This document shows, one piece after another, positions 7,857 to 15,742 of a stretch of 64,000 bases of DNA. Under the pieces are notes generated by a model that had not been told where the DNA came from, searched no databases, and was given only the letters and a program-made list of their open reading frames with translations. Origin of the DNA: Stutzerimonas stutzeri (GTDB lineage Bacteria > Pseudomonadota > Gammaproteobacteria > Pseudomonadales > Pseudomonadaceae); the NCBI RefSeq assembly GCF_015291885.1, contig NZ_CP036186.1:2817001-2881000 (forward strand), read 5' to 3'. Each line of letters opens with the position of its first letter. Position 1 is the stretch's first letter. Made by a program: the position numbers and the translations under genes.

Positions 7857-8790
7857 GGGCATCTGCCACAGATTGCAGCAACCGCTGGACATCCTCGCGA
7901 TGACACAGCTCTGTGCCCGGACGCATCACCGTCGCGGCACCTGCGGCAATGCCCCGGCGCACTGCATCCTGTAGCGAGCGTGCCTCGGCCAGCGCCAGCA
8001 CCATGGCGCCGAGCATGCTGTCACCCGCACCCACTGCGCTGACCACCGGGACGTCCGCCGAGGGCAGGCGTTGCTGCTCATCGCCACAGGCGTACAGCGC
8101 ACCCTGGGCTCCCAGCGACAACACGACCACTTCGGCGCAGCCCTGAGCGATCAGGCGGCGCAGCGCTTCTTCCTGCTCGGCTTCACTGGAGACGCGGTAG
8201 CCCATCATGCTGGAAAGCTCGTCGAGGCTCGGCTTCATCAGATACGCGCCGCCCTGCCGGGCGGCGTGGCGTAACGGCTCACCGGACAGATCAACGACTA
8301 GCCGGGCACCGATACCGCGCGTCAATGCCAGCAGCTCATCGTAGAAACCCAGGCCTACGCCAGGAGGAAAGCTGCCGCTCAGCACCACATACGCCGGCGC
8401 TGGCTGCAGCGCTGCGAGGCTGTCGAGGCAACGCTGAAGTTCCTGCGCGGATAGCGTCGGACCGGGCAACACGAAACGGTACTGCAGGCCTGAGCCCAGC
8501 TCATCGACAGTGAAGCTCTCGCGGGTATCGCCAGTAATGGATACCGGACGATGCACCAGACCCAGTTCGTCGAGCGAACGTTGCAGCAGATCGCCAAAGG
8601 GCCCTCCAGCCGGATAGATGGCGATCGCCCTGCCCCCGAGCGTCTTCACCACCCGCGCCACGTTGATCCCGCCGCCACCCGGGTCGTGGCGCGGCAGCGA
8701 ACACCGCAGCTTTTCGGTACTGATCACTCGCGGAGTGCTGACGGAAAGGTCCATCGCCGGATTAAGAGTCAGGGTCGCAATCAGGGGCAT
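7840..8790 (-). CDS. pfkB: PfkB-type 6-phosphofructokinase (ribokinase superfamily)
   Basis: The 316-residue protein aligns closely with E. coli PfkB from memory: D14, K27, L28, R29 and C30 fall at the same numbers, followed by PGGGGINVAR and the C-terminal GAGDSMLGAM signature with the catalytic Asp. Fructose-6-phosphate phosphorylation is the expected reaction; a 1-phosphofructokinase or tagatose-6-phosphate kinase role is possible, but no fru genes adjoin. It is a single gene, divergent from the nitrate transporter, so its promoter region overlaps the transporter's regulatory region. Most pseudomonads are said to lack 6-phosphofructokinase, which makes this gene notable. Confidence 0.8.
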   Translation of the reverse strand: MPLIATLTLNPAMDLSVSTPRVISTEKLRCSLPRHDPGGGGINVARVVKTLGGRAIAIYPAGGPFGDLLQRSLDELGLVHRPVSITGDTRESFTVDELGSGLQYRFVLPGPTLSAQELQRCLDSLAALQPAPAYVVLSGSFPPGVGLGFYDELLALTRGIGARLVVDLSGEPLRHAARQGGAYLMKPSLDELSSMMGYRVSSEAEQEEALRRLIAQGCAEVVVLSLGAQGALYACGDEQQRLPSADVPVVSAVGAGDSMLGAMVLALAEARSLQDAVRRGIAAGAATVMRPGTELCHREDVQRLLQSVADAPSRSG

Positions 8791-8878
8791 CGCTCGCTCC
8801 TTGGCAAAAGCCGCTCAAGACTAACAGCAAGCGCGCCTTGGGTTTTACGAGATGCCTTGCCCTGATTTGGCGCGCGGT

Positions 8879-8895
8879 TGCGCGCTATCTGTGCG
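8879..8895. promoter_or_regulatory. NtrC-like site upstream of the nitrate transporter
   Basis: TGCGCG-CTATC-TGTGCG keeps the spacing of TGCACC-N5-GGTGCA and matches 8 of 12 positions. It lies about 73 bp upstream of the sigma-54 element. Only one site is apparent here. Confidence 0.35.
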
Positions 8896-8967
8896 CTTTG
8901 TCGTCGTGCGGCATCTGCTTAGCCACGCCGAACGCACAGAATTGGCGGCCTCCGCAGGCTGGCAGGC

Positions 8968-8983
8968 TGGCACGCTAGATGCT
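8968..8983 (+). promoter_or_regulatory. Sigma-54 promoter of the nitrate transporter
   Basis: TGGCACGCTAGATGCT has a perfect -24 block (TGGCAC), GG at 8969-8970 and GC at 8981-8982 with 10 bases between. The predicted start near 8993 is just ahead of the first leader hairpin. Confidence 0.75.
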
Positions 8984-8997
8984 AGTTCCGCTTCAGG

Positions 8998-9037
8998 CAG
9001 GCCAACGGCGGTCTGCAATATCACGACAAAGGCGTCG
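8998..9037 (+). promoter_or_regulatory. NasT-type (ANTAR) dual-hairpin leader, copy 2
   Basis: Hairpin 1 (8998-9015) is CAGGCC-AACGGC-GGTCTG: six pairs (one G-U) around hexaloop AACGGC. Hairpin 2 (9024-9037) is CGAC-AAAGGC-GTCG with hexaloop AAAGGC. Both loops have A1 and G4, and the linker is 8 nt. Hairpin 2 uses the same bases as the 5' arm of the terminator, so the two are mutually exclusive. Confidence 0.75.
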
Positions 9038-9077
9038 CACCACACCTGCTCCGGCAGGCGTGCTGCGGCGCCTTTTT
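9028..9077 (+). terminator. Leader terminator before the nitrate transporter
   Basis: AAAGGCGTCGCA (9028-9039) pairs with TGCGGCGCCTTT (9064-9075) with one G-U pair. An inner CCTGC/GCAGG stem extends it, and a T-run follows (9073-9077). Confidence 0.8.
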
Positions 9078-9156
9078 GTTTTCCGCCTCGACGAGGGGGC
9101 GGTCTGAGCAGCCCTAGCGGCCAACGCCGCGTCACGAACGCCCTGGAGCCGATCCA

Positions 9157-10368
9157 ATGAGCACGAGTTTCTGGAAAGCCGGCCACGCGCCGACCCTGTT
9201 TGCCTCCTTCCTCTACTTCGACCTGAGCTTCATGGTCTGGTACGTCCTCGGCCCGCTGGGCGTGCAGATCGCCGCCGATCTCGGCCTGACCACCCAGCAA
9301 CGCGCCTTCATGGTCGCCACGCCGATCCTCGCCGGTGCCGTACTACGTCTCGCCCTGGGCATCCTGGCGGATCGCACATCGCCGAAAACCGCGGGGCTGT
9401 TTGGCCAGAGCGTCGTCATCGTCGCGCTGTTCGTCGCCTGGCTACATGGCATCCACAGCTACGAGCAGGCTTTGCTGCTCGGCCTGTTCCTCGGCATGGC
9501 CGGCGCATCCTTTGCCGTCGCGCTGCCGCTGGCCTCACAGTGGTATCCGGCAGAGCACCAAGGCAAGGCGATGGGCATCGCCGGTGCCGGTAACTCCGGC
9601 ACTGTGCTGGCGGCGCTGTTCGCACCGGTCCTGGCGGCCATCTTCGGCTGGAACAACGTATTCGGCCTGGCGCTGATCCCGCTGGTCCTCACCCTGATCA
9701 TCTTCGCCAGCGTGGCGAAGAATGCGCCCAACCGCCCGGCGCCGAAGTCGCTGGCCGATTACATGAAGGCGCTGGGCGACCGCGACAGCTGGTGGTTCAT
9801 GTTCTTCTACAGCGTGACCTTTGGCGGCTTCCTCGGCCTGGCCAGCACCCTGCCCGGCTATTTCCACGACCAGTACGCCTTCGACCCGGTCAAGGCCGGC
9901 TATTACACCGCCGCCTGCGTGTTCGCCGGCAGCCTACTGCGACCACTGGGCGGTGCCCTAGCCGATCGCATCGGCGGCATCCGGGCGCTGCTGGTGATGT
10001 ACACCGTCGCGGCATTCTGCATCGCTGCGGTGGGCTTCAACCTGCCGAGCTCCACAGCAGCCCTGGCACTGTTCGTGGTCGCCATGCTCAGCTTGGGCGC
10101 CGGCAATGGAGCGGTGTTCCAGCTGGTGCCGCAGCGTTTCAACAAGGAAATCGGCGTGATGACCGGCCTGGTCGGCATGGCCGGAGGCATCGGCGGTTTT
10201 TTGCTCACTGCCGGCCTTGGCGCAGTCAAGCAATCGACCGGCGATTACCAGCTCGGCGTCTGGCTGTTCGCCAGCCTCGGTGTGCTCGCTTGGTTCGGCC
10301 TGCATGGCGTCAAGCGTCGCTGGCGCACCACCTGGGGCTCGGCGGCAGTGACCGCAGCGCGGGTGTGA
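9157..10368 (+). CDS. nasA: NNP-family nitrate/nitrite transporter (MFS)
   Basis: The 403-residue MFS protein has about 12 hydrophobic segments. It carries NNP-family features: the glycine-rich GMAGASFAVALPLASQWYP stretch and a GAGNSGTVLAALFAP motif, repeated in altered form as GAGNGAVFQLVPQRF and GMAGGIGGFLLTAGLG. It should import nitrate for the reductases encoded downstream. The upstream sigma-54 promoter and NasT leader support an assimilatory role. The PP2C-kinase gene starts 67 bp downstream, probably on the same transcript. The name nasA follows pseudomonad usage and should not be confused with the reductase. Confidence 0.92.
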   Translation: MSTSFWKAGHAPTLFASFLYFDLSFMVWYVLGPLGVQIAADLGLTTQQRAFMVATPILAGAVLRLALGILADRTSPKTAGLFGQSVVIVALFVAWLHGIHSYEQALLLGLFLGMAGASFAVALPLASQWYPAEHQGKAMGIAGAGNSGTVLAALFAPVLAAIFGWNNVFGLALIPLVLTLIIFASVAKNAPNRPAPKSLADYMKALGDRDSWWFMFFYSVTFGGFLGLASTLPGYFHDQYAFDPVKAGYYTAACVFAGSLLRPLGGALADRIGGIRALLVMYTVAAFCIAAVGFNLPSSTAALALFVVAMLSLGAGNGAVFQLVPQRFNKEIGVMTGLVGMAGGIGGFLLTAGLGAVKQSTGDYQLGVWLFASLGVLAWFGLHGVKRRWRTTWGSAAVTAARV

Positions 10369-10435
10369 TGCCCACGCAGAACCTGCAGGGCGCGAATATT
10401 GCTCTGCTGCAGTACGCAGTCATTCGAGAGCAACC

Positions 10436-12109
10436 ATGCCCCTGCGATTGAGCTATGGCGAGGCCAGCGCCGCCGGACCGCGCCCGGAAAACCAGGATGC
10501 GATACGCATCGTCACCCCGGCGCCTGGGCTGGCGACTGGCAAGGGCTATCTGTTCGCACTGGCCGATGGCGTAAGCCAGTGCGCCGATGGCGGGCTGGCG
10601 GCCCGCGCGACCTTGCAGGCGCTGGCCTTCGACTATTACGCGACGCCGGAGACCTGGGCCGTTGCGCAATCACTTGACCGCGTGCTGGTGGCACACAACC
10701 GCTGGCTGCAGGCCAACGGTGGTAGCCAGCCGCTGTTGACCACCCTCACCGCGCTGGTGCTGCGCGGTCGACGCTTCACCCTGGCCCACGTCGGCGATTG
10801 CCGCGCCTATCGCTGGAACGGCACTCAGCTCGAGCGGCTCAGCGAAGACCATGTCTGGGAGCAGTCGGGCATGCAGCATGTGCTCAAGCGTGCGCTGGGA
10901 CTGGATCAACACCTGGTGATGGACTACCTCGACGGCGAGCTGCAGGAAGGCGAAAACTACCTGCTGCTGAGCGACGGCGTCTGGTCGTGCGTCCCCGAGC
11001 GCGACATCGCGCATATCCTGCACGATCAGCCTGACCTCGGCGCCGCAGCACGGGCGCTGGTCAATCTGGCGCACCAGAGCGGCAGCCAGGACAACGCCAG
11101 TGCATTGCTGCTGCGCGTCGAAGCGCTGCCCGAGGCGGTGCTGGCCGACGCCCTTGCCCAGCTCGATCATTGGCCGTTACCGCCGAAGCTGCGCCCCGGC
11201 CAGCTGTTCGAGGGCTGGCAAGTGAATGAACTACTGCACGAATCGCGGCAGTCGCTGATCTACCGGGTGCTGGATGGCCAGGGCCAGCCGTGGCTGTTGA
11301 AGACGCTGCCACCCAGCCGACAGGACGAGGCAGACGCCGGGCCGGCGTTGCTGCAGGAAGAATGGTTCATGCGCCGGGTTGCCGGGCGCAACTTCGCCGA
11401 ACTGCATCCGCTACCAGAACGCCAACACCTCTATTACGTGCAGCGCGAGTACAGCGGGACGACCCTGGCGCAACGCTTCGAACGAGACGGCCCGCTGCCA
11501 CTGGCCGATTTGCTGCAGGTCGCCTCCCGGCTGATCCTCGCAGTGGGCATGCTGCATCGGCGCAACATCCTGCACCGCGACATCAAGCCGGAAAACCTGC
11601 TGCTGGGTGAGGACGGCGAGCTGCGCATCCTGGATTTCGGCCTGGCGTTTTGTCCCGGGCTGTCCCGCGACCTGCCCAATCATCTGCCCGGCACCCCGAG
11701 TTTCATTGCCCCGGAGGCATTCACGGGAGCAGAACCCAGCGCAGCGCAGGATCTCTATGCGACCGGCGTGACGCTCTATTACCTGCTGACTGGGCACTAC
11801 CCGTACGGCGAGATCGAAGCCTTCCAGCGTCCGCGTTTCGGCAATCCGACACCGGCCAGCCGCTATCGCCCGGACGTGCCGACCTGGCTGGAGGAAAGTC
11901 TCGCCCGCGTGCTAGCGGTCGATCCACGACAGCGTTTCGAAACCGCCGAGCAATGGCTGCTTGAGCTGGAACAGGGCGAACAGCGCAGCGCCAGCCTTCG
12001 GCCGCGCCCCCTGCTCGAACGTGAGCCGCTCAAGGTATGGCGCGGCATGGCGCTGTTGTCGCTGCTACTCAACCTGCTGCTGGTCGTGCTGCTGATAAAA
12101 GGCGCTTGA
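10436..12109 (+). CDS. Bifunctional PP2C-type phosphatase / Ser-Thr protein kinase
   Basis: The 557-residue protein fuses an N-terminal PP2C phosphatase (about 5-235) to a Hanks-type kinase (about 255-520) and ends in a C-terminal membrane helix (about 535-554), so it should be tail-anchored with its catalytic parts in the cytoplasm. PP2C metal motifs are ADGVS, HVGDCRAY, LLLSDGVW and GSQDNAS. The kinase has HRDIKPEN, DFG and APE, but the glycine-rich loop is poorly conserved (LLHESRQSLIYRV); the ATP lysine is probably in WLLKTLPP. It follows the nitrate transporter and precedes nirB, an arrangement also found in other pseudomonads. Substrates are unknown. Confidence 0.88.
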   Translation: MPLRLSYGEASAAGPRPENQDAIRIVTPAPGLATGKGYLFALADGVSQCADGGLAARATLQALAFDYYATPETWAVAQSLDRVLVAHNRWLQANGGSQPLLTTLTALVLRGRRFTLAHVGDCRAYRWNGTQLERLSEDHVWEQSGMQHVLKRALGLDQHLVMDYLDGELQEGENYLLLSDGVWSCVPERDIAHILHDQPDLGAAARALVNLAHQSGSQDNASALLLRVEALPEAVLADALAQLDHWPLPPKLRPGQLFEGWQVNELLHESRQSLIYRVLDGQGQPWLLKTLPPSRQDEADAGPALLQEEWFMRRVAGRNFAELHPLPERQHLYYVQREYSGTTLAQRFERDGPLPLADLLQVASRLILAVGMLHRRNILHRDIKPENLLLGEDGELRILDFGLAFCPGLSRDLPNHLPGTPSFIAPEAFTGAEPSAAQDLYATGVTLYYLLTGHYPYGEIEAFQRPRFGNPTPASRYRPDVPTWLEESLARVLAVDPRQRFETAEQWLLELEQGEQRSASLRPRPLLEREPLKVWRGMALLSLLLNLLLVVLLIKGA

Positions 12110-12112
12110 CGC

Positions 12113-12421
12113 TCAGCGACGGGTAATCAGCCCCTGGCGCGCCACCCGGGTCAGCTCGCGCACGCATTCTTCCAGGCGCTCGGCGGTCGGTGCCTGAATG
12201 ACGGCCAGATCGAAGCTGTCGGTGGCAAAACGCGCCAGCGACTCTTCGGCCGTGGCGAACTGGATAAGCAGGGCGCGGGATTTGCGATGACGTCGCGGCC
12301 AACCTTCGAGGTAGCGCAACAGGGATGGCTGGTGAGTACCACCCAAGAGGATTTTCGGATTGCTGGGATGCAGGCCGCTGGTGATCGGGGCCAGGCGCAA
12401 CTGGGCGTGCTTTGCGTTCAT
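12113..12421 (-). CDS. Small uncharacterised protein (possibly DUF6231)
   Basis: A 102-residue cytoplasmic-looking protein starting at the ATG at 12421; an in-frame TTG lies one codon upstream. I recognise no catalytic motif. The segment RALLIQFATAEESLARF...FDLAVIQAP resembles part of a Rossmann-like fold, but that is only an impression. It is convergent with the kinase (stops 3 bp apart) and divergent from nirB, with its own sigma-70-like promoter. The DUF6231 label is from memory. Confidence 0.6.
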   Translation of the reverse strand: MNAKHAQLRLAPITSGLHPSNPKILLGGTHQPSLLRYLEGWPRRHRKSRALLIQFATAEESLARFATDSFDLAVIQAPTAERLEECVRELTRVARQGLITRR

Positions 12422-12556
12422 CAATTCAACTTCCGCCTCGAGAATTCCGCTGGGCAGCGGTGGGAGGCGACACCGGAACCAGCGCTTTAGCGGTATTTCG
12501 AAGCCATCGGCTCCAGGCGCCCCGCAAGTAGCTGACTAAATCGGCGCATGGGCGAA

Positions 12557-12585
12557 ACTTTAGAAAGCCGGCCACGGCCTGTCAA
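12557..12585 (-). promoter_or_regulatory. Sigma-70-type promoter of the small gene at 12113-12421
   Basis: On the minus strand a perfect -35 TTGACA (12580-12585), a 17-bp spacer and -10 TAAAGT (12557-12562). It points away from nirB, and the implied 5' leader is about 130 nt. Confidence 0.55.
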
Positions 12586-12618
12586 CGGGCTTTTTCATGT
12601 CGACACTTGCATGTGCTT

Positions 12619-12635
12619 CGCACCATGAGGGCGCA
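12619..12635. promoter_or_regulatory. NtrC-like site upstream of nirB
   Basis: CGCACC-ATGAG-GGCGCA matches TGCACC-N5-GGTGCA with two mismatches. It lies about 85 bp before the sigma-54 element at 12721. Confidence 0.55.
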
Positions 12636-12720
12636 AGCCGCTGCATATCAGTGCAACGATGCTCCCCGGCCAACGCCCCATCAACCGCTCAAGCCCTTGA
12701 AAATTGGTGTATTTGCAAGT

Positions 12721-12736
12721 TGGCACAACCTCTGCA
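12721..12736 (+). promoter_or_regulatory. Sigma-54 promoter of nirB-nirD-nitrate reductase-cobA
   Basis: TGGCACAACCTCTGCA has GG at 12722-12723 and GC at 12734-12735 with 10 bases between; the -24 block is perfect. The start would be near 12747, giving a leader of about 165 nt before nirB. Confidence 0.75.
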
Positions 12737-12791
12737 AAGCAGAACCTCGAAGAATCATTACGACCTGACCCTCAACGTGGAGCGGCAGGTT

Positions 12792-12824
12792 TCCCGACTG
12801 AGCGGGACACGGACAAAGGCGTCC
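12792..12824 (+). promoter_or_regulatory. NasT-type (ANTAR) dual-hairpin leader, copy 3
   Basis: Hairpin 1 (12792-12807) is TCCCG-ACTGAG-CGGGA, five perfect pairs around hexaloop ACTGAG. Hairpin 2 (12811-12824) is GGAC-AAAGGC-GTCC with hexaloop AAAGGC. Both have A1 and G4, with a 3-nt linker. Hairpin 2 overlaps the terminator 5' arm. A further weaker stem, CTC-AACGTG-GAG, lies upstream near 12770-12782. Confidence 0.78.
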
Positions 12825-12854
12825 TCACTGGGTAACCGGTGGGACGCCTTTTTT
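12815..12854 (+). terminator. Leader terminator before nirB
   Basis: AAAGGCGTCC (12815-12824) pairs perfectly with GGACGCCTTT (12842-12851). The inner stem CACTGG-GTAA-CCGGTG carries a GNRA tetraloop, and six T follow (12849-12854). A very strong intrinsic terminator placed between promoter and gene. Confidence 0.85.
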
Positions 12855-12913
12855 GTTGTTGAAAAATTTCGAGCAGGCCGGGCGGCAGACGTCGCTTGGC
12901 ACGGAGAACGGGC

Positions 12914-15379
12914 ATGAAGAAACTCAAACTGGTGATGATCGGCAACGGCATGGCCGGCGTGCGAACCCTTGAGGAACTGCTCAAGCTCACCAACGAGCTC
13001 TACGACATCACGGTGTTCGGCGCCGAGCCGCATCCCAACTACAACCGCATCCTGCTCTCCCCCGTGCTGGCCGGCGAACAGCAGTTCGAAGAGATCGTGC
13101 TCAACGACCTGGACTGGTACGCCGAGAACGACATCCGCCTCATGCTCAACCGCAAGGTGGTGAAGATCGATCGCGTCAAACGCCGGGTCATCGCCGATGA
13201 CGGCAGTGAGGCCGAATACGACCGCCTGCTCATCGCCACCGGTTCCAATCCGTTCATCCTGCCGATTCCCGGCAAGGACCTGCAGGGGGTGATCGGCTAC
13301 CGCGACATTGCCGACACCCAGGTGATGATGGAAACTGCCAAGACCCACAAACACGCAGTGGTCATCGGCGGCGGCCTGCTCGGCCTGGAAGCGGCCAATG
13401 GCCTCAAGCTGCGTGGCATGGATGTGACTGTGGTGCACATCGGTGACTGGCTGATGGAGCGCCAGCTGGACAAGACCGCTGGCACCCTGCTGCAGAGCGC
13501 CCTGGAGAGCCGCGGCCTGAAGTTTCTCCTGCCCAAGCACACCGCCGAACTGCTCGACAACGGCGAAGGCCGGGTCTGCGCGGTCAAGTTCAAGGACGGC
13601 GACGTGATCCCCGCCGATCTGGTGGTGATGGCCGCGGGCATCCGACCCAACAGCGAACTGGCCGAACAGGCCGGTATCCCTTGCAACCGCGGCATCCTGG
13701 TCAACGACACCCTGCAGACCTATGACCCACGCATCTATGCCGTCGGCGAATGCGCCAACCATCGCGGCACGGCCTATGGCCTGGTCGCGCCGCTGTTCGA
13801 ACAAGCCAAGGTCTGCGCCAACCACCTGGCCATGCTTGGCTTCTCCCGCTACCTGGGTTCGGTGACCTCCACCAAGCTCAAAGTCACCGGCATCGACCTG
13901 TTCTCGGCCGGCGATTTCATCGGCGGCGACGGCACCGAGACCATCACCCTCTCCGACCCGATCGGCGGCGTCTACAAGAAGCTGGTGATCAAGGACGACG
14001 TGCTGGTCGGCGCCTGCCTGTATGGCGACACCGCCGATGGCGGCTGGTACTTCCGCCAGGTCCGAGAGGGCCAGAACGTGGGCCAGATACGCGACCATCT
14101 GATGTTTGGCGCGGCCGGCTTAGGCGAGGGCGCAATCGGCGATGCCGGCCACCAGGGCCAGAGCAAGGCCATGTCGATGCCGGACGACATGGAAGTCTGC
14201 GGCTGCAACGGTGTGTGCAAGGGCACCATCGTCAAGGCGATCCAGGAGCACGGGCTGTTCTCGGTGGACGAGGTGAAAAAGCACACCAAGGCCGCGAGTT
14301 CCTGCGGCTCCTGTGCCGGGCTGGTCGAGCAGATTCTGATCAACACCGTGGGTGGCGCCGCCGACGTCAAGCCGAAGAGCGAAAAAGCCATCTGCGGCTG
14401 TAGCGACCTCAACCACGGTCAGGTGCGCAAGGCCATTCGCGAGCACCACCTGACCAGCATTCCGGCGGCCATGGCCTTCATGGAATGGCGCACGCCGAAC
14501 GGCTGCGCCACCTGCCGCCCGGCGCTGAACTACTACCTGATCTCCACCTGGCCGGGCGAAGCCAAGGACGACCCGCAATCGCGCTTCATCAACGAGCGCG
14601 CCCACGCCAACATCCAGAAGGACGGCACCTACTCGGTCATCCCACGGATGTGGGGCGGCGTTACCAATGCCGCCGAGCTGCGGCGCATCGCCGATGTGGC
14701 GGACAAGTATCAGGTGCCGATGGTCAAGGTCACCGGAGGCCAGCGCATCGACCTGCTGGGCATCCGCAAGGAAGACCTGCCGGGCGTCTGGAAAGACCTG
14801 GATATGCCTTCCGGCCACGCCTACGGCAAATCCATCCGCACCGTGAAGACCTGCGTCGGCAGCGAGTTCTGCCGCTTCGGCACGCAGAACTCGACGCAGA
14901 TGGGCATCGATCTGGAACACGCGCTGTTCAACATGTGGTCGCCGCACAAGGTCAAGCTGGCCGTTTCCGGCTGCCCGCGCAACTGCGCCGAATCCGGCAT
15001 CAAGGACGTCGGCATCATCGGCGTGGACTCCGGCTGGGAGCTGTACATCGGCGGCAACGGCGGCATCAAGACTGAGGCCGGCGAGTTCTTCGTCAAGGTG
15101 AAGAGCGCCGAGGAGGTCATGGAGTACAGCCTGGCGTTCCTCCAGCTCTACCGCGAGGAAGCCTTCTACCTCGAGCGCACCGTGCACTACATGCAGCGCG
15201 TCGGCATGGACCACATCAAGAAGGCCGTGCTGGACGACGCCGAGCGACGCAAGGCGCTGCACGAGCGGTTGCTGTTCTCGCTTTCCTTCGAGCAAGACCC
15301 GTGGCAGGAGCAGCTCTCCAAGCCGCAGCTGAAGAAGGAATTCGACCGCATCGCCGTCAAGCAGCTGGAAAACGCCTGA
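12914..15379 (+). CDS. nirB: Assimilatory nitrite reductase [NAD(P)H], large subunit
   Basis: The ATG at 12914 gives the standard MKKLKLVMIGNGMAGVRTLE start (821 aa). Order: FAD/NAD(P)H pyridine-nucleotide oxidoreductase (about 1-400, second nucleotide motif VVIGGGLLGLEAANGL), two BFD-like [2Fe-2S] segments (CGCNGVCKG with CGSCAG; CGCSDLNHG with CATC), then the nitrite/sulfite reductase halves with the siroheme/[4Fe-4S] cysteines in TCVGSEFC and SGCPRNCAES. It reduces nitrite to ammonium in the cytoplasm with NirD. nirD starts 24 bp downstream. Confidence 0.96.
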   Translation: MKKLKLVMIGNGMAGVRTLEELLKLTNELYDITVFGAEPHPNYNRILLSPVLAGEQQFEEIVLNDLDWYAENDIRLMLNRKVVKIDRVKRRVIADDGSEAEYDRLLIATGSNPFILPIPGKDLQGVIGYRDIADTQVMMETAKTHKHAVVIGGGLLGLEAANGLKLRGMDVTVVHIGDWLMERQLDKTAGTLLQSALESRGLKFLLPKHTAELLDNGEGRVCAVKFKDGDVIPADLVVMAAGIRPNSELAEQAGIPCNRGILVNDTLQTYDPRIYAVGECANHRGTAYGLVAPLFEQAKVCANHLAMLGFSRYLGSVTSTKLKVTGIDLFSAGDFIGGDGTETITLSDPIGGVYKKLVIKDDVLVGACLYGDTADGGWYFRQVREGQNVGQIRDHLMFGAAGLGEGAIGDAGHQGQSKAMSMPDDMEVCGCNGVCKGTIVKAIQEHGLFSVDEVKKHTKAASSCGSCAGLVEQILINTVGGAADVKPKSEKAICGCSDLNHGQVRKAIREHHLTSIPAAMAFMEWRTPNGCATCRPALNYYLISTWPGEAKDDPQSRFINERAHANIQKDGTYSVIPRMWGGVTNAAELRRIADVADKYQVPMVKVTGGQRIDLLGIRKEDLPGVWKDLDMPSGHAYGKSIRTVKTCVGSEFCRFGTQNSTQMGIDLEHALFNMWSPHKVKLAVSGCPRNCAESGIKDVGIIGVDSGWELYIGGNGGIKTEAGEFFVKVKSAEEVMEYSLAFLQLYREEAFYLERTVHYMQRVGMDHIKKAVLDDAERRKALHERLLFSLSFEQDPWQEQLSKPQLKKEFDRIAVKQLENA

Positions 15380-15403
15380 GAACCTGATCTGGAGAGACAC
15401 CGC

Positions 15404-15733
15404 ATGAACTGGCTCGATATCTGCGCACTGGATGAAATCAACCCGCTCGGCTCGCGCATCATCGCCGGCCCCAAGGGCGATATCGCGATCTTCCGCACCT
15501 CCGACGATCAGGTCTTCGCCCTCGACGACCGTTGCCCACACAAGGGCGGCCCGCTGTCGCAGGGGATCGTCTACGGCAAGCAGGTCGCCTGCCCGTTGCA
15601 CAACTGGCAGATCGATCTGGCCAGCGGCGAGGCCTTGGCGCCGGACGTCGGCTGCGCCCATCGCCACGAGGCACGCGTCGAGAACGGGCGCGTGTTGCTG
15701 GCGTTGAATGCGCGCAAAGAGTGTGCGGCATAA
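15404..15733 (+). CDS. nirD: Nitrite reductase small subunit, Rieske-type
   Basis: The 109-residue protein has a Rieske-like [2Fe-2S] pattern, CPHKGGPLS and CPLHNWQI, with both Cys-x-His pairs intact. NirD proteins of many bacteria lack these ligands; this one keeps them, so it probably holds a cluster. It lies between nirB and the nitrate reductase; the 118-bp gap after it is occupied by a REP-like doublet. Confidence 0.93.
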   Translation: MNWLDICALDEINPLGSRIIAGPKGDIAIFRTSDDQVFALDDRCPHKGGPLSQGIVYGKQVACPLHNWQIDLASGEALAPDVGCAHRHEARVENGRVLLALNARKECAA

Positions 15734-15742
15734 GACCTACCC

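Noticed and set aside
12563..12595. GCC-rich stem with trailing T (AAAGCC...GGCTTTTT) as a plus-strand terminator
   Set aside because: No plus-strand gene ends here, and on the minus strand the same bases are a good sigma-70 promoter.
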